DNA of 64,000 nt. Source: Chamaecyparis obtusa. Lineage: Eukaryota; Streptophyta; Pinopsida; Cupressales; Cupressaceae. Numbering within the stretch: the first letter of the stretch is position 1; the number at the start of each line of letters is the position of its first letter. Under the pieces are notes generated by a model. The model was not told where the DNA came from. It ran no database searches and worked only from the letters and a program-made list of their open reading frames with translations. Location of the stretch: contig BSBK01000760.1 in NCBI GenBank assembly GCA_027943335.1, forward strand, positions 616,501 to 680,500, in the 5' to 3' direction. Below, one piece after another: positions 1 through 12,511 of this stretch. A program made the position numbers and the translations under genes.

Positions 1-3000
1 TCCTCCAGATCCTAATCTTAAACAAAAAGAACAACACTTAACAACTCCTAGTCTACTAGTCCTACTAGGGCTAATTGACTCGGTTGATGAAGGAAAACTT
101 TACTAGTTGGTTGTTCAAGGTTAACTAATGATTGCAATGGTGTTAGGAATCCCAAAGAGACCACAATCTATCTTCACTTTTATCCACCCCCAAAGTGCTT
201 CTGTCACTTCACCTCTTCATTTCTTGAACCAAGCACATAGAGATGCTTGGTCTAGAATCTGCAAATAGACTTCTCCAAACAACCCCCCTTCTTCTGTGCT
301 CTTGAGGAACTTAATTATATTTCCCCTACTTGCATTTCCAAACTTCTCATGGGATTCCCACAAAGGAAACACAAGTTAGGGCATTTTTGACCAAAACCCT
401 AGTCCAGGAGGGTTTCCTAAAATCTCAAAAAACTTAATTCCTCTAACTTTCGACTATGATCTTCAAACTGATTCAAACTAAAAGAAATGGAGTCCTAATT
501 CATGGTATGTGTCTGATCGATCAAATTTCTCCTTTTCACTTTCATACAAATTCATACACGCATAGTTTCTAATCTAGAACTTAGAGAAAAACATGGATCT
601 TTTATTGATTGAATGTAAAAATTACATAGAGTTTCCTTATTGTTCAACACCCGCTATCTTCCACCCACTTGAAAGGGCTATATGAAGACTTTCCTCAATT
701 AATCCAACCATTTTTCAAAGGTTGTGACTGTTGGGCGGTTGTTTCACAAGTCGATAGCCACTTTTTAAAGAAGTTGCCAACAACATTTCTTGCATTTTGC
801 AACTTTTACAAAATGTTGCAATCTTTCTCGTAATGAGCCTATAGGCCTAAGCCTTGGATCCTAATGATCCTAAACATTATTGAAACAACTTAAAAGACAC
901 CTAGGAAACTTAACATCCTAAATGTGCCTTTGGACCATAGTAAAAAATCCATGGTTTATAACCACATCGAGGGTGACTAGGTCTTACAAGTTGGCTTATT
1001 AAAACTTAACCTATTAGTTAAAAAGTTGTGAAGAGTGGGGAGTGCTCCTTGGGTGCTCCTACACCAACTAGGAGTGGCTTTGGTGCTAGTGCTGATAATG
1101 AAAAAGTAGAGATGAGTGTGGATAAAAATCTTGAGCATTGTGAAACTGCTCTTGGCTGACCCCAAACATACTTATGAATGTTGTAATTTGGAAATTGAGT
1201 GAAAAGTAGCTTCAGATGTAAAATACGTTTAGACCAACCACCTCATATTTTAGCTTGAAAGATGCATAACGAGCATTGAATATAATAGCCTAACATATAA
1301 CTAGCTAAAGCATAATTCTTATAAATGTAAGGTATTGATGCAAGTCTGATGATACTCTAATACTATTGTCACACTATAAAAAAATAGTTTTGATTTAAAA
1401 TAAAACATGCTTTTAAGGTTTAGCACGTATAAGACATCAACAAACAAGAATCCTATAATAGAACACATACTAGTTAACACTTTGAAATAGGTCAAGGCTC
1501 GTAAATCAAAAGGCAATATATAATACAAATTGAGGTTTATTGAACACTTACTACATAATTCTATCAACTTGATCTACTTAATAAATAAGTATTTGGTATC
1601 TAAACAATGACCTTCGGGTTAAGGTAAAATGACATTACATTGGTTTAGAAATGCTTATCCTCCTCATGCATAGATATAAAAGTCTACAATACCCCTAGAC
1701 AAAATTAGGCTTCACAAATATAATCATACCATTACTAAATTGAACAATGCTTTGATACAGTGTAGCGAGCAGGGACTAATGTGCGATAAAGTGTGTGTGT
1801 ATATATACAATGATAAAATTTTTCAAAGTATCCGTGCTCTGAAATCAACAAAATAATCAAAATAAATATAAGAATATGGATTGAAACCTATCTTTTACTA
1901 TTCTCCTTATCAAAATTTGAATAGTTTCAAGGAACACCTATAATTGTTAAGCATGTTAAGATAGTAAATGGCATACATGGCCTCATTTCCTAAACATCAT
2001 TGAATTATAAGTGCCACTAGACCAAAATTTGATGGAGGTATTCTGTATGAGCACACATCTCATAGATTGGGTTAGAGATCTTTGATCCTATAAATCATAT
2101 CTTTTGGAACACATTATGTTTTTTTAAAATTATTTTGTATGGTCCCTTTCATTACTGATCAATATTCTTGTAAGGACCCCAAGTCCATCATTATTTGGCT
2201 ACTATGGTTGAAGATAAGCAAACCATAGTTTCACTATGTCTTATTTTCAATCCTAATTGATTTGCCTAACAAAAAAAGTAGGAGAGGGTTTGTGCAACAT
2301 ACTCTCTCTCTCTCTCTCTCTCTCTCAATGTAATTATTTGTCGCTCTCTTTCTCTGAATGAAATGCAATTATTTATCGCTATCTCTAATTATGTCTTTAT
2401 GATCATGCATAGCGCATTTGGGTGACCATGCTTCCATCATATTTTTGTTCCTGATAAGATCTTAGTTAGGAGTAATCTTCCTCTTGAAGAACCTTTTAAG
2501 TGAGTGGTGTTACAAAACTAGAAGAGCGATGACATGTTTTTCTAAGGGATAGGTGTGAATCTTAATAGCTCTGCATAAATTTGGGGCATCTAATGAGAAG
2601 TATAGTAGTACAACAAAAAAAATACACTCATCCTCATGTTACAGTGATAGAAAAAATATGAAGATGACTCAGGAAGTATAATAGATACATACCCAAAAAA
2701 CTTAATTTAGTGAGAATTTTTAAAGGACTGTTGTGGTAAGGGTTTTGATGTTATATGGAGTGCAAGAAGCTATGGTTTTATATTTGGAACCAACATATGA
2801 TTCCATAGTGTTTTTGAGAATGTAGAAGGAATTGTTCCAAAGTTGTCAACATGCAAAGAGGCTACATGTTTTAACATATAACTCATTTTAAGCTCAAAAT
2901 AATAGTTTTTCTTTCAGATTTTTAAAATCAACTCATACCCGTATATAATAAAAGAACAAACAGTAGTGTATAAATGAGTGCTCAACTTTTTGAACATACA

Positions 3001-3027
3001 AGGAGATAGAAAATTGGCCATACCTAC
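1..3027. other. Left flank, no gene recognised
   Basis: This AT-rich stretch precedes the first clear LTR. The open frames here are short and have no recognisable motif, and I found neither a retroelement domain nor a partner repeat elsewhere in the window. It is probably older, decayed repeat DNA, but that is inference. The last five bases, CCTAC at 3023-3027, would be the left target duplication of element Tat-A if its right copy lies beyond the window. Confidence 0.5.
2302..2326. repeat. (CT)n microsatellite
   Basis: An uninterrupted CT dinucleotide run of about 25 bases. It is followed by a degenerate doublet of a CAATTATTT-TCGCT segment at roughly 2328-2385. Confidence 0.9.
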
Positions 3028-4261
3028 TGTAGACACCTAAAAATCCTTTAGAAAATAAAAGTATTTTTATTTTCTAAAAACCCCTGATGACATCATCATT
3101 AATTAATTAATTATTATGCCATTAAATCCCTTTATCTTAATTAAAAATGTTTAATTAAGGAAACCCCTCCCAAAATGTTTAAATCTAATTTAAACATCAT
3201 TCCCCCCAAAATTTATTAATTATTTGATAAATTGAGCAAAATCCTTTTAATAAATGAAATATTTATTAAAAACCCTCCAAAACCCTAGAATCTTCTAGAC
3301 TTTCCTAGACTTTCCTAATCTTTCCTAAACTTCCCTAAAACCTTCCTAAACCTATCTAGAAGGTGTTTCCTAACCTTCTTAGCCTAATCCAAGTCTCTTT
3401 GACTTTGGGTCAAACCCATCCATTTATGAGTCTTACAGACTCATTAAAGCCTCTTACACCCTCTTTAAGGCTTCTTACAGCCTCATAAAGAGACCTATGT
3501 CTCTTCTTCCACACATTTTACCCTTGCACACTTCCCTAGTGTTTCTCACACATGTGTGAGCAACACCTAACCCAAGGTGAACCATACCATACCCCAAACC
3601 ATACCTCTTACTCTACCCTAGACTCTACCTCTAACTCTAACTCATCCTCCTAATGCAAGCCCTTCCCAAATCCTATAAATACCCTCACTTCTCAAGAGAA
3701 AATCACCAATTCACCTTTAATTTCTAAGTAATGTTATAATGCTAGTTTAATTCTAGATCCTAAGCTTTTAGCATATTTTGATAGTTTAACTTATTTTCAA
3801 GCTTTCTTAAGACACATAATAGCTTAGATTTAATGGATTAACTTAGTTTGATTGATTTTTTAGCATTGGTTTTCATAGCACAACACCTCATTTGGACTAA
3901 AATCAACTTAGAATAAGCATTCATAGCATAATCTACATTTTTAGCTCATTAGGATCCTTAAGGCTTTAGGCGCAAAACAGGTGTTCTATACCCAGTTTTG
4001 TGCCACTATGAGGTTCTTATGGTCCCTAATCAATTTGGATACCTCCTAATCATCATTAGGGAATTTATCCAAGTGATTCAAGAGCACACCCACATACCCC
4101 TAAACAAGAGCAAATCAAACAGTGCTTGGGTGCACCTGTTTAAGCTCTATTTGAGGTGGCTTACCTTAGAAGTTAATATTTTGAATTGATATGATGCTAG
4201 AATAAAAATTAATGTTGAATGTCTACGCCTTTCAAAATAGATACAGATAGCCTAGTCTACA
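3028..4261 (+). repeat. Tat-A 5' LTR
   Basis: It begins TGTAGACACC and ends CTACA, directly before a TTTTGGCATGCC primer-site region. The 1,234 bp contain a TATA box (3674-3681) and a cluster of TTTCCTAA-like units at 3295-3360. The right-hand partner is not in the window, so both ends rest on the TG...CA rule, the primer site and comparison with the Tat-D LTR, which also ends in ACA before TTTTTGGC. Confidence 0.75.
3674..3681 (+). promoter_or_regulatory. TATA box of Tat-A LTR
   Basis: TATAAATA within a C-rich context, about 590 bp before the LTR end. This is a suitable place for the U3/R promoter, with transcription expected about 30 bases downstream. Inferred from sequence only. Confidence 0.5.
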
Positions 4262-4264
4262 TTT

Positions 4265-4283
4265 TGGCATGCCTGGTGGGACC
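4265..4283 (+). other. Tat-A primer binding site (candidate)
   Basis: TGGCATGCCTGGTGGGACC starts three bases after the LTR end. Its position and TGG start fit a tRNA-primed minus-strand primer site. I did not identify the tRNA. Confidence 0.6.
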
Positions 4284-4373
4284 CCTGTCTTGATCATCTG
4301 CTCCAAAATCAACTTTTCTTGGCTATTTTTTAATTTTATTTCAAAAATATGGGTTGTAACATTTCACTCTCGA

Positions 4374-4760
4374 TCACACTTGTGAATTCATTGTCCAAAA
4401 ACATGCATTTGTGTGAAAAATTGCAAATATGCGCATTTGTTCACCAAAACTACGCATTTGTTGTCTACAAACATGCATTTGTGTGAAAAATTGTAAAATT
4501 GCGCATTTGTTCACCAGAATTGCACATTCATTTAATCCTACTGTGCATCCATACCTTCTTGTTGCACATATGTGAAACACAGCTCCACATTTGTTTTTAG
4601 TAAAAAACTTACATTTTTAAAGCATTTTTAGCAGAATAGGTATAATTGCGCATACATTCCCTATTTCTGCGCATGTGTGCAAGATTGTAAACTGCACATT
4701 TGTCATTGTAACCTGCACATTCATTCTCTGTAACTGCACATTTATACCAGTAAGAGATAA
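4374..4760 (+). repeat. Tat-A leader array of GCGCATTTGT-like units
   Basis: More than a dozen imperfect copies of a TGCGCATTTGT / TGCACATT core crowd into about 390 bp, 110 bp after the LTR. Within it a unit of about 70 bp is duplicated in tandem (about 4401-4470 and 4471-4540), with the second copy already diverged at its end. It is noncoding. Comparable but unrelated motif arrays occur in the leader of Tat-D and in front of the PMD gene of Tat-F. Confidence 0.75.
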
Positions 4761-4989
4761 TCTGATGTTTTTTAAGTTTTTGAATTTTAATTTTTCTTAC
4801 AGGTTCTAAACTCTATATTTTGCAGGTACACTCTGGAAGGCATCAAAGTCACTAAAAAACCTAAGACCCTAAGGCTCATCAACTTTCTTGATCAAATAGG
4901 AACTTTATATACTTCATTTGGTTGCTTAAAATGAACATTAAACACACTCTTGAGTGCCTAAAATCAAAGAATCTACAAATCTTTTTTCA

Positions 4990-5853
4990 TGTCCCATTTT
5001 TAAAACAATTAAAATTAATAAATTTTGCTAAGGCTGGTGGGTCAAAAAGTGAAGTATTGAGAAAAGGGGCTAATATTCAGAAACCAATGGATTAATAAAT
5101 GTTAAATATTATTAAAAAATGTCTTTTTCACCCCTCTTGGTCATGAGTTAGGGTTATGCCCTCTTTTAAAGGGGTTTGGAGGCATTTTAGGCTCATTCTA
5201 GAAGTTGATTTTTGCTCATTGCTTTGTTGTTCTTCAAAGGATGCCAAACCTGTGGAGAAGGAGACCCAAAGATGGGAGTTTGTAGGTTTCTAGGAAGGCT
5301 AAGGATGGGAGTTTGAGGCCATTCCATTTGCAAGCTCATGCATAGTTTTCCCTTATGCTGAATAGTGTAGATTTGTGAGTTTTCAGGTGTGTTTCTTGTA
5401 AGTGTTTGGTGTTTTCAGTTGAGTTTTTTTATATTAGTTTGGGTTGCTACTATATTGCAACCATTTTTCTATTAAAATAAAGTTTAATATATGCTTGGGT
5501 CATGATTCTATAGCTGTGTTAGATTGTTATTGTTTTATGGTGTTTTTGGGCTATTTTGTGTTGTTTTTGGAGCCCGATGAGCATTGTATTTGTTCTCCAT
5601 TTTGGAGCTATTGTGTAAACTCTTTACAGATCTAGAAATGTCATCTTGTAGGCTGTTATGCTATCAAAATTTTAGTAAAAATGTCTACTTTCATATTTAT
5701 CAATAATATGTGAAGTTGTGGAGTTTTGGCACTATTTCGGGCATACTGATTTGGGTATTATTGAGAAATTGCATAATCTTTTGAAGTGCTGATTGTTTAA
5801 TTTAAGAATCTGGTTAGAGGCTTTAAATATAATATAAAATTAGAAATGGGACA
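4990..5853 (+). repeat. Chromo-B 5' LTR
   Basis: 864 bp, matching 29113-29976 over its full length with about 9% mismatches and a few single-base indels. Target duplication TTTCA lies immediately to its left. Confidence 0.92.
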
Positions 5854-5859
5854 TTTTAA

Positions 5860-5871
5860 TGGTATCAGAGC
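5860..5871 (+). other. Chromo-B primer binding site (initiator tRNA-Met)
   Basis: TGGTATCAGAGC, the standard complement of the 3' end of plant initiator tRNA-Met, lies six bases after the 5' LTR. Confidence 0.9.
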
Positions 5872-6019
5872 TATGATCTTACCAGCCTGAGGGTTTGTAG
5901 CAGTTTGCATGCAACCGAGTGAAAGAGAAAAGAGATATTTGCTGCGAGAAAAGAATAAAGAAATTTTGATCAAAACTCTAGTTGGAAATAAAAGTAAAAA
6001 ATCCAAGGAAGAGACAAGA

Positions 6020-6532
6020 ATGGATGACCTAGATGAGATGGCAAATAAAATCTTCTAGGACATCTAGAATACTCAAAAGAAAATAGTGGATAGTTTGGCA
6101 TAAACTAGAGAGGCTTTGCGGTTATTGACATAAAAAATTGAAGGAGTTGTATCTACTAATGAGAGAGGGAGCACTTCAGAGGAGACAATAAATTTGAAAC
6201 CCACACCCTCTAAATCAATAAAAACTATTTTCTTACCTGCAGATGAGCCACTAGTACCAAATCCATCCCTTAATCCTATGGAAGAGGTTACATGCAACTT
6301 GATTGCATTAAGGGCTACTTACAATGGCTTAGATGATAAATTTCACAGTTCGGTGCCTTTTAGAGAATATAAGGATATGATGAACACTTTGATTCCCAAG
6401 AAAGAGTATAGGAGGGAGTAGGACATAAGTGGAAGAGAACTCAAAAATAAAATAAGCAAGTTTACATCACCTACTTTTGATGGAACAAACAAAATTTTTG
6501 CTAGAGCATGGCTACAAAAATTACAGACCTTC
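6020..6532 (+). pseudogene. Chromo-B gag, N-terminal part (interrupted)
   Basis: From the ATG at 6020 one frame runs to 6532 with several stops early on (for example near 6057 and 6066). The stretch after 6194 is open for 75 codons. The final bases lead into the gag core (a residue pattern of the retrotransposon gag family) and are cut by Copia-C directly after the CCTTC target duplication at 6528-6532. The same sense continues at 25029. The start is the first ATG after the primer site that shares the frame. Confidence 0.75.
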
Positions 6533-8024
6533 TGTTAGAATAACTGAGTGAGAGGGGGGTGAATTAGTTATCCACAGTCCCAAATACAAAATGTAAAACT
6601 TCTAAACAATTTTAGTTTAATCTGTAGCTCGGTAAACAATAATACTAAACTGTCTGTGCATTTTACCAATTACCAATTAATTGTTCATAGTGATTACCGA
6701 CCAAATCAGATATACAATATGTAAAGTATGACAATCAAACAATCACCACAATAAACACATAACACAAGAGATTTAATGTGGAAACCCTGAAAAGGGAAAA
6801 ACCACCTGGGACTGGTAACCCAAAATATTTTCACTCTTTTGATGTGAGCTCGGTGAAGAGCCAACCCTGTTAAAGGTTACAAAACACACTGTAAGGTGTG
6901 ACCTTGTTAGAGGATTTAACACTAACAGTTATCATCCAACCAGCATTCCCTATGGGGTTGACAGGATAACATTGTACATTCTATGAATGACATATAAGAC
7001 TTTCAAGTCTATTGGTTAAGAGATTTTATCTGATTACAATGGTTAAACTGTAACAGCAGGTGATCTGAATACAATACTACTTGAATTTGCAGATGTTTAG
7101 ATCTATTCTTAAGCTCATAAAATCCTCTGATCAATATTTCTATTCAATTCATCAACATTTAGTAACTTATTGTCCCTCGGTAAAAGCTCTTTGACACTCG
7201 GTTAACTCTGTAGTTTGGTTCTCCTTTAACCAGTATGATCAAGCATGCATGAAGCTTGTTCACATGATATATCTTTAGTTATCTTCCTTTGGCATTAGTT
7301 TCATTTTGAAACCCTAGTCTCTTAAATAGACAAGTAAATAATTTTCTTTTCATCCATCAAATTTTTCCACTTAATCTCCTCCGTTGATTTTGCCGCTTAA
7401 ACTTTCCTCGACTGATGTGTCAGTAACACATTTTGATTCCATCCATTAGATCTTCCTTGAATTTTGTTAGCCATAGATCTCAAAACAAACTTTATCTTTT
7501 CATTCTGATTACGAGGTACTTTCCAACTCATCAATATTATCAGCTAAACTCATCATTTAGTTCTTTTGTCCATACTCAGTTAACAAAGAGATGCGTCGGT
7601 GAACACAAGCTCAGTTTATACTATGCTCAGTATACACTACACTGCTTAGTGTATACTGGAATGCTTCATTAACCGACCACACTACTTTGTAACATATTGC
7701 TTCTATCTCCATAGCAGATTAATGTAACATAATCAAGTTAACCATATGAAGTCATAGACTCATCAATAAGTTACCAAGAGTATTCCTTATCCTCATCTGT
7801 CATATCCATCTTCCTCAATGTAGATATCTTGGTTATTCATCTTTCTCTTCTCTTCTATAGATGTGTTAGATATTTTTAACTACCATGATAAGTACTATCA
7901 AAACTAGTTGACATCAATGACAACATAAAATTGATTCAATTATCTTACATAACACTTTAGTGTTCAGTGATCTCTAATCACTTATAGTTCTTCAATCATG
8001 TTCTCAATCAGTTGTAGTTCATCA
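6533..8024 (-). repeat. Copia-C 3' LTR (left copy)
   Basis: In element orientation it begins TGATGAACTACAA at 8024 and ends TTCTAACA at 6533. It matches 23529-25023, with a four-base indel and scattered transitions. It lies next to the polypurine tract. Confidence 0.9.
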
Positions 8025-8040
8025 ATCTCTCCCTTTGGCA
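8025..8040 (-). other. Copia-C polypurine tract
   Basis: On the minus strand the bases read TGCCAAAGGGAGAGAT immediately before the 3' LTR. This is a typical copia plus-strand primer and nearly the same as that of NA-E. Confidence 0.85.
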
Positions 8041-8561
8041 TTGATGAAAACTCAAGCAATATGAAGTATACCATACACATACCAAACATGTATTCTACAC
8101 CTCTATAAACAAATGCTGTAGCTTGACATAATCTCTCCCTAGCTTAATATGTTTAATCACTATGTTATATTACAACATTGTAAATGCAGACTATCTTCTA
8201 CAGATACAATCTTTGTAGCTCTCATATTTCTTCTTCTGTTCTCAGCAATTGATCTTCAACACTCTTCCTAACTTTCTTAGATTGTCTCTCCCTTAGATAG
8301 ATGTTCTAGTATTATCCTTGGTTATCATATTTTTTGTCTCTCCCTTTGACAATAATGCCAAAGAAACAAATAAACATACAACTCTATAGTAGCTATGTAA
8401 CTCTCTGTTGTTCGGTTCATTTACTATATCTCGGTATATTGATTATGCCACTGGTTTCTCAAGTCTTTCACAACCTTAGATAGAATCCAAACTGTGAACT
8501 ATGCTACATCAACATGAATGATCTTCTAATAAGATTAGGCTGATGCAAGCTCCAGATCACA

Positions 8562-9323
8562 TTAGTGACCGGTAGACAGGGGATAGACCCCAAGTCTAGT
8601 CCTCAAGTATTCAAATGTATCTTTCTGTAGAGGCTTGGTAAATATGTCTACAAGTTGCTCTTTAGATGTAACAAATTATAGCTTCATTTGCTTCTCCTGT
8701 ACTTGTTCTCTTAAGTAGTGATACTTGATAGATATGTTCTTTGTTCTTGAATGCATCACTGAATTCTTTGAAATATTTATAGCACTAGTGTTATCACAAT
8801 ATATAATCACCGACTTAGTGATTACCTCATTCATTCCTTCCAACACTTGCTTAATATATGAAATATTTGAATAGTTTGTAGTAGTAGCAACATACTCTGC
8901 TTTGGCTGTAGATTGGGAAATATAAGTCTTCTTCTTACTTGTCTAGGTAACAAGTCTTTCACTGAAGAAAAATGCTCCTCCGATTGTGCTTTTTCTGTCA
9001 TCCACATTTCCAGCCCAATCAAGATTGGTGTAGACTCTTAGTTCAAATTTTCCATCCTTAGGATAACATAATCCATAGTCCTCTATTTTCTTTAGGTATC
9101 TTAAGATTCTCTTTGTAGAAACCATGTGTGACTCCCTAGGATTTGCAAAAAATCTTGTAACAATCCCCACAACATGTGCAATATTTGGTCTACTATGCAC
9201 TGCATACATTAATTTACCAATCATAGATCGGTACAATGTCTGGTTCACCTTTTTAGTTTCATCATCTTTAGTCAGTTTGTAGCCTATGACCATTGGTGTT
9301 CCAACTAGTTTAGCATCTTCCAT
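8562..9323 (-). pseudogene. Copia-C RT C-terminus and RNase H
   Basis: The end of the copia polyprotein. It encodes the connection after RT and an RNase H carrying the DWAGN-DDRKST segment, the AEAEYVA helix and a DNTSAI segment, ending in a TAA at 8562-8564. The family normally has an Asp where TNLDW is found, so the first catalytic position reads Asn. In-frame stops are present, for example after SERLVT near 8943. Confidence 0.85.
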
Positions 9324-10340
9324 GCCAAATGTTCTCAGTACTTCTTTGATATACTTGGATTGTGTGATGAATATCCCATCATTCTACTGAATAACCTGTA
9401 GTCCTAGAAAGAACTTAATCTCTCCAAACATAGACATTTTGAATTCTTTTCTCATCTCATCAGCAAATGATTTACATATGTGATCTTTTCCTCCAAAGAT
9501 AATATGATCCACAAATATTTCAGCAATCAGAATAGTATCATTTGATTCTCCTTTCATATATAGATTGTTGTTCTCACTAGTTCTAACAAATCCAATACTT
9601 AACAAATAAGTATGCAACCTTTCATACTAGGCTCTTGGTGCTTGCTTTAAACCATATAAAGCTTTATGTAATCTACATACCATGTCTTTCTTGTTTGGAT
9701 CTATAAACCCTTCTAGTTGTTCTATGTAGACTTCTTCTTCTTCAAGTATCCCATTCAGAAATGCAGACTTAATGTCCATTTGATAAAATTTAAATTTCTT
9801 ATGTGTTGCATAGGCCAATAACATTCGAACTCCTTCTAGTCTAGCAAAAAGTGCAAATGTCTCACCATAATCAATTCCTTCCTCTTGTGCATATCCCTTG
9901 CAAACTAGTCTAGCTTTATTCCTTGTAACCTCTCCATTTTCATTTAGCTTATTTCTGAAAATCCACTTAGTACTAATAACATTCTTATCCTTAGGTCTAG
10001 GTACTAAGGTCCATGTCTTATTTTTATTCATCTGTTCAATCTCCTCAGTCATTGCATTTACCCATTCATCATTCTCAAATGCAACTTTAACATTTTTTGG
10101 TTCATATTCATAAACTAAGCATGTACCTTGTCTTGACTTACTTCTCATTTGCATGTCAACTTTCTTGTCACCAATGATTTGGTTCTTAGGATGATGTCTC
10201 CTAACAAATCTTGCTAGTACCCAATCTATTCTTTGTTGTTCATCTTGTTTAGGTTCAATTTCTTGCTTGGTAGCCTCTTCCTGCTCGTCGGTGTTCCTTT
10301 CCTGATCCTTAACGTTGTTTTCTTGATGCCTAATTGACAC
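9324..10340 (-). pseudogene. Copia-C reverse transcriptase
   Basis: A copia-type RT (RVT_2) with the KARLVCKGY segment, the YQMDIKSAFLNG segment with its first catalytic Asp, and the ALYGLKQAPRA segment. The active-site box normally reads YVDDII; here it reads FVDHII, so the second Asp is replaced by His. Stops interrupt it at about 9624 and 9381. It is preceded by a charged linker rich in Glu and Gln. Confidence 0.9.
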
Positions 10341-10717
10341 AGTCTATGGCTTTGGTTGGTACTCTGGGTGTTCAATGTAAGTGAATCTACTATAATCTTC
10401 TAGTTCCCCGATGTTCTCTTCACCATTCTTATCATCAAACTCATCAACCCTGACATTAGTACTTTCAATAATATTATTAGTAACTCTATTTAGACACTTA
10501 TATGCTTTGCTTTTAGTGGAATATCTAAGAAATATCCCTTCATCACCTTTTGAGTCAAACTTTCCATTTCTTTCATCTTTTAGAATAAAGCATTTACTTC
10601 CAAAAATTTTGAAATAACTTACAGTGGGTTTGAGACCAAACCATAACTCATAGGGTGTTTTGTTAGTGTCCTTCTTCAGTTGTACTTAGTTCAGAACATA
10701 AATAGCTATGCTAACTG
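10341..10717 (-). pseudogene. Copia-C integrase, C-terminal part
   Basis: Directly upstream of the RT in element orientation. It encodes the KTPYELWFGLKP segment and the FGSKCF segment that follow the copia integrase core. It is cut at 10717 by Tat-D, whose target duplication is CTTCT; the rest lies at 21423-22066. An in-frame stop is seen near 10680. Confidence 0.85.
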
Positions 10718-10722
10718 CTTCT

Positions 10723-11633
10723 TGTATACACCCAAAAATGGTCACCTAGACTATTAGCCCCTTTTGCTGAATCATAAATTACTTATTCTTGATCAAATCC
10801 TAGTTCTATCATTTATTCGATTATTTTCTATGGGCTAACCATCTTATCCTAAGTCTTTATTTATTAAAAGGAATATTTCCTCTCCTTTTAATAAATAAAA
10901 AGCCTCCACTTTTCCTCTTATCCTAAGTTGCACAAATAAAGCATTATTCTTATTTTATAAAAAGGGAAAAAACACTTTTTGTCTCATATGGACACAAAAG
11001 TCAACTCTTATTTTCTATTGGAGGATACTTGTGCACATGGATTTCTCCTCTTTTAAGCTCCACCGTTGATTAAATCTTTTGCCTCTTAATCTCCATGGTC
11101 CATTCCTTCTCATTTCCTTTAAAAAGAGAGCTCTTTTCTTCATTCTAGATCCCCAACTTTTTATGCTAATATTATGCTGCAGGTTTTTTAGGTACACTTT
11201 GGAGTTTTGAAGATTTGGAGCATTCTTAGCATCTACATCTCATTCTTGCATTCTTAGCTTAGCTTCATATTTATGCTTTCTTAGATTAGCTTCATTTCTA
11301 TGCTTTAGATTAGCTCACATAGATTAATTAGCTTGGGTTGTAACACTTGCATATTTCCTTTCATAGCTTAGCTTGCATTTCCATTTCTAGTATAGTTGCA
11401 TTTCATTTTCATTCTTGATTCTTGAAGATATTGGCATTCTTGCCCTTGTCTTCATTGAATCTCCCATTGCATGGTTTACTAGCAAGGTTATAGGCTAAAT
11501 AGCTCTAGCTGAGAGCATTCTTAAAACCCTTGCACTCCATGCCTAGGGAGCTATGGATCAATTTGTGAGGGCTCATTCTTGATTTTCCTTACATGTAATG
11601 ATCCATAGAAGTGTGACACAATTATAGCACACA
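10723..11633 (+). repeat. Tat-D 5' LTR
   Basis: 911 bp from TGTATACACCC to TAGCACACA, matching 20505-21417 at about 98%. Its last third is built of imperfect AGCTTAGCTT-like units (about 11240-11420). Confidence 0.95.
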
Positions 11634-11637
11634 TTTT

Positions 11638-11655
11638 TGGCACCCACCGTGGGGC
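11638..11655 (+). other. Tat-D primer binding site
   Basis: TGGCACCCACCGTGGGGC starts four bases after the 5' LTR, a primer-site form common in plant Tat-type elements. The tRNA was not identified. The site contains the inverted pair CCCAC / GTGGG. Confidence 0.75.
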
Positions 11656-11762
11656 AGAGTAGACTAGCTTTGTCCCTTCTTTTTCTGCATTTCTATCATT
11701 TTTCATCAATTTTTCGGCAAGTTTTCAGCTTAATTTTTCATCTCTATTTTTTTTGTCTCAGA

Positions 11763-11962
11763 TTGTCGTGTGATACTTTCCAGAAGTATCGCGCGATATA
11801 CCTCTGTATGCACACGCGATACTTCACCTATCAGAAGTATCGCCTGGCTATAGTAGAGAATATCGCCTGGTCTCGGGTGAAATATCACCTGGTGTCGGGC
11901 GAAATATCGCGCGGACTGATAAGTATCGCTTGGTGTCGAGCGAAGCATCACGTGATACTGTG
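11763..11962 (+). repeat. Tat-D leader array 1 of TATCGC units
   Basis: About eight units with a core AGTATCGCCTGGTGTCGGG and variants lie in 200 bp, 130 bp after the LTR. Some pair with themselves, for example TATCGCGCGATA. GC content and CpG content are clearly above the surroundings. No protein frame explains it. A second array of the same motif lies at 13540-13765. Confidence 0.8.
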
Positions 11963-12511
11963 TCTGTACTTGGCAGTGACCTATTTTTGAGTTATTTTAT
12001 CCATCTTGCAAGTTTCAGGTTCTTAGCTATTTTTTTGAAATTTTTTGAAATTTCCAGTGTTTTCAAATCTGTGCCTCTGGAAAATGGGTGCCCATTTTTT
12101 TTTTTTGAAATTTTGCAAATGGTATCAAAAGTTTAAGTGTGATATATCATTAGAAAGGTCTTTCCAAGCCTAATCCAACCATGATGGTTTCATTTTCAGA
12201 TTTTATCATTTGATCAATTATTTTTTGCACATTATCTGATTTTTTTATGTACTAATCATTGTTAGATTTTGGATTTTGATTCTCCTAACTCTTGTTTGTC
12301 TAACAAGTTGTGGTTGTAGGTGCTTCTTGCTTGAAATTTGCTAAAATCACATGTCAAACAGGGCTATTAATGGTTTTTGCAGGGCTGCCCTAAGCATAAA
12401 AACCAAATCAAGTGCTTGTTTAATTGCTTTCTTTATTAAGTGTGGCATATACTAGTTGTTTCCTTTCATAGGCACTTAATACCTTGTTGTAGAAATTTTG
12501 AGGTGGTAGGA

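Noticed and set aside
1319..1567. 82-codon minus-strand frame in the left flank
   Set aside because: Hydrophobic residues follow from AT-rich sequence; no start context, motif or neighbour supports a gene.
4374..4760. Possible CRISPR-like or satellite array
   Set aside because: Units vary in length and spacing, there are no unique spacers, and the context is a plant retrotransposon leader. It is an imperfect motif array.
4990..5858. Chromo-B LTR ending at ACATTTCA with no duplication
   Set aside because: Ending the LTR at GGGACA gives both a TGTCCC/GGGACA terminal repeat and an exact TTTCA duplication.
5854..5880. Host initiator tRNA-Met gene
   Set aside because: Only the 3'-end complement is present, next to an LTR; it is a primer binding site.
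10411..10617. Plus-strand open frame over the Copia-C integrase
   Set aside because: It is the antisense of the copia polyprotein, which has clear motifs on the minus strand.
11637..12136. Overlapping open frames on both strands
   Set aside because: They arise from the stop-poor, CG-rich TATCGC array and have no recognisable protein motif.
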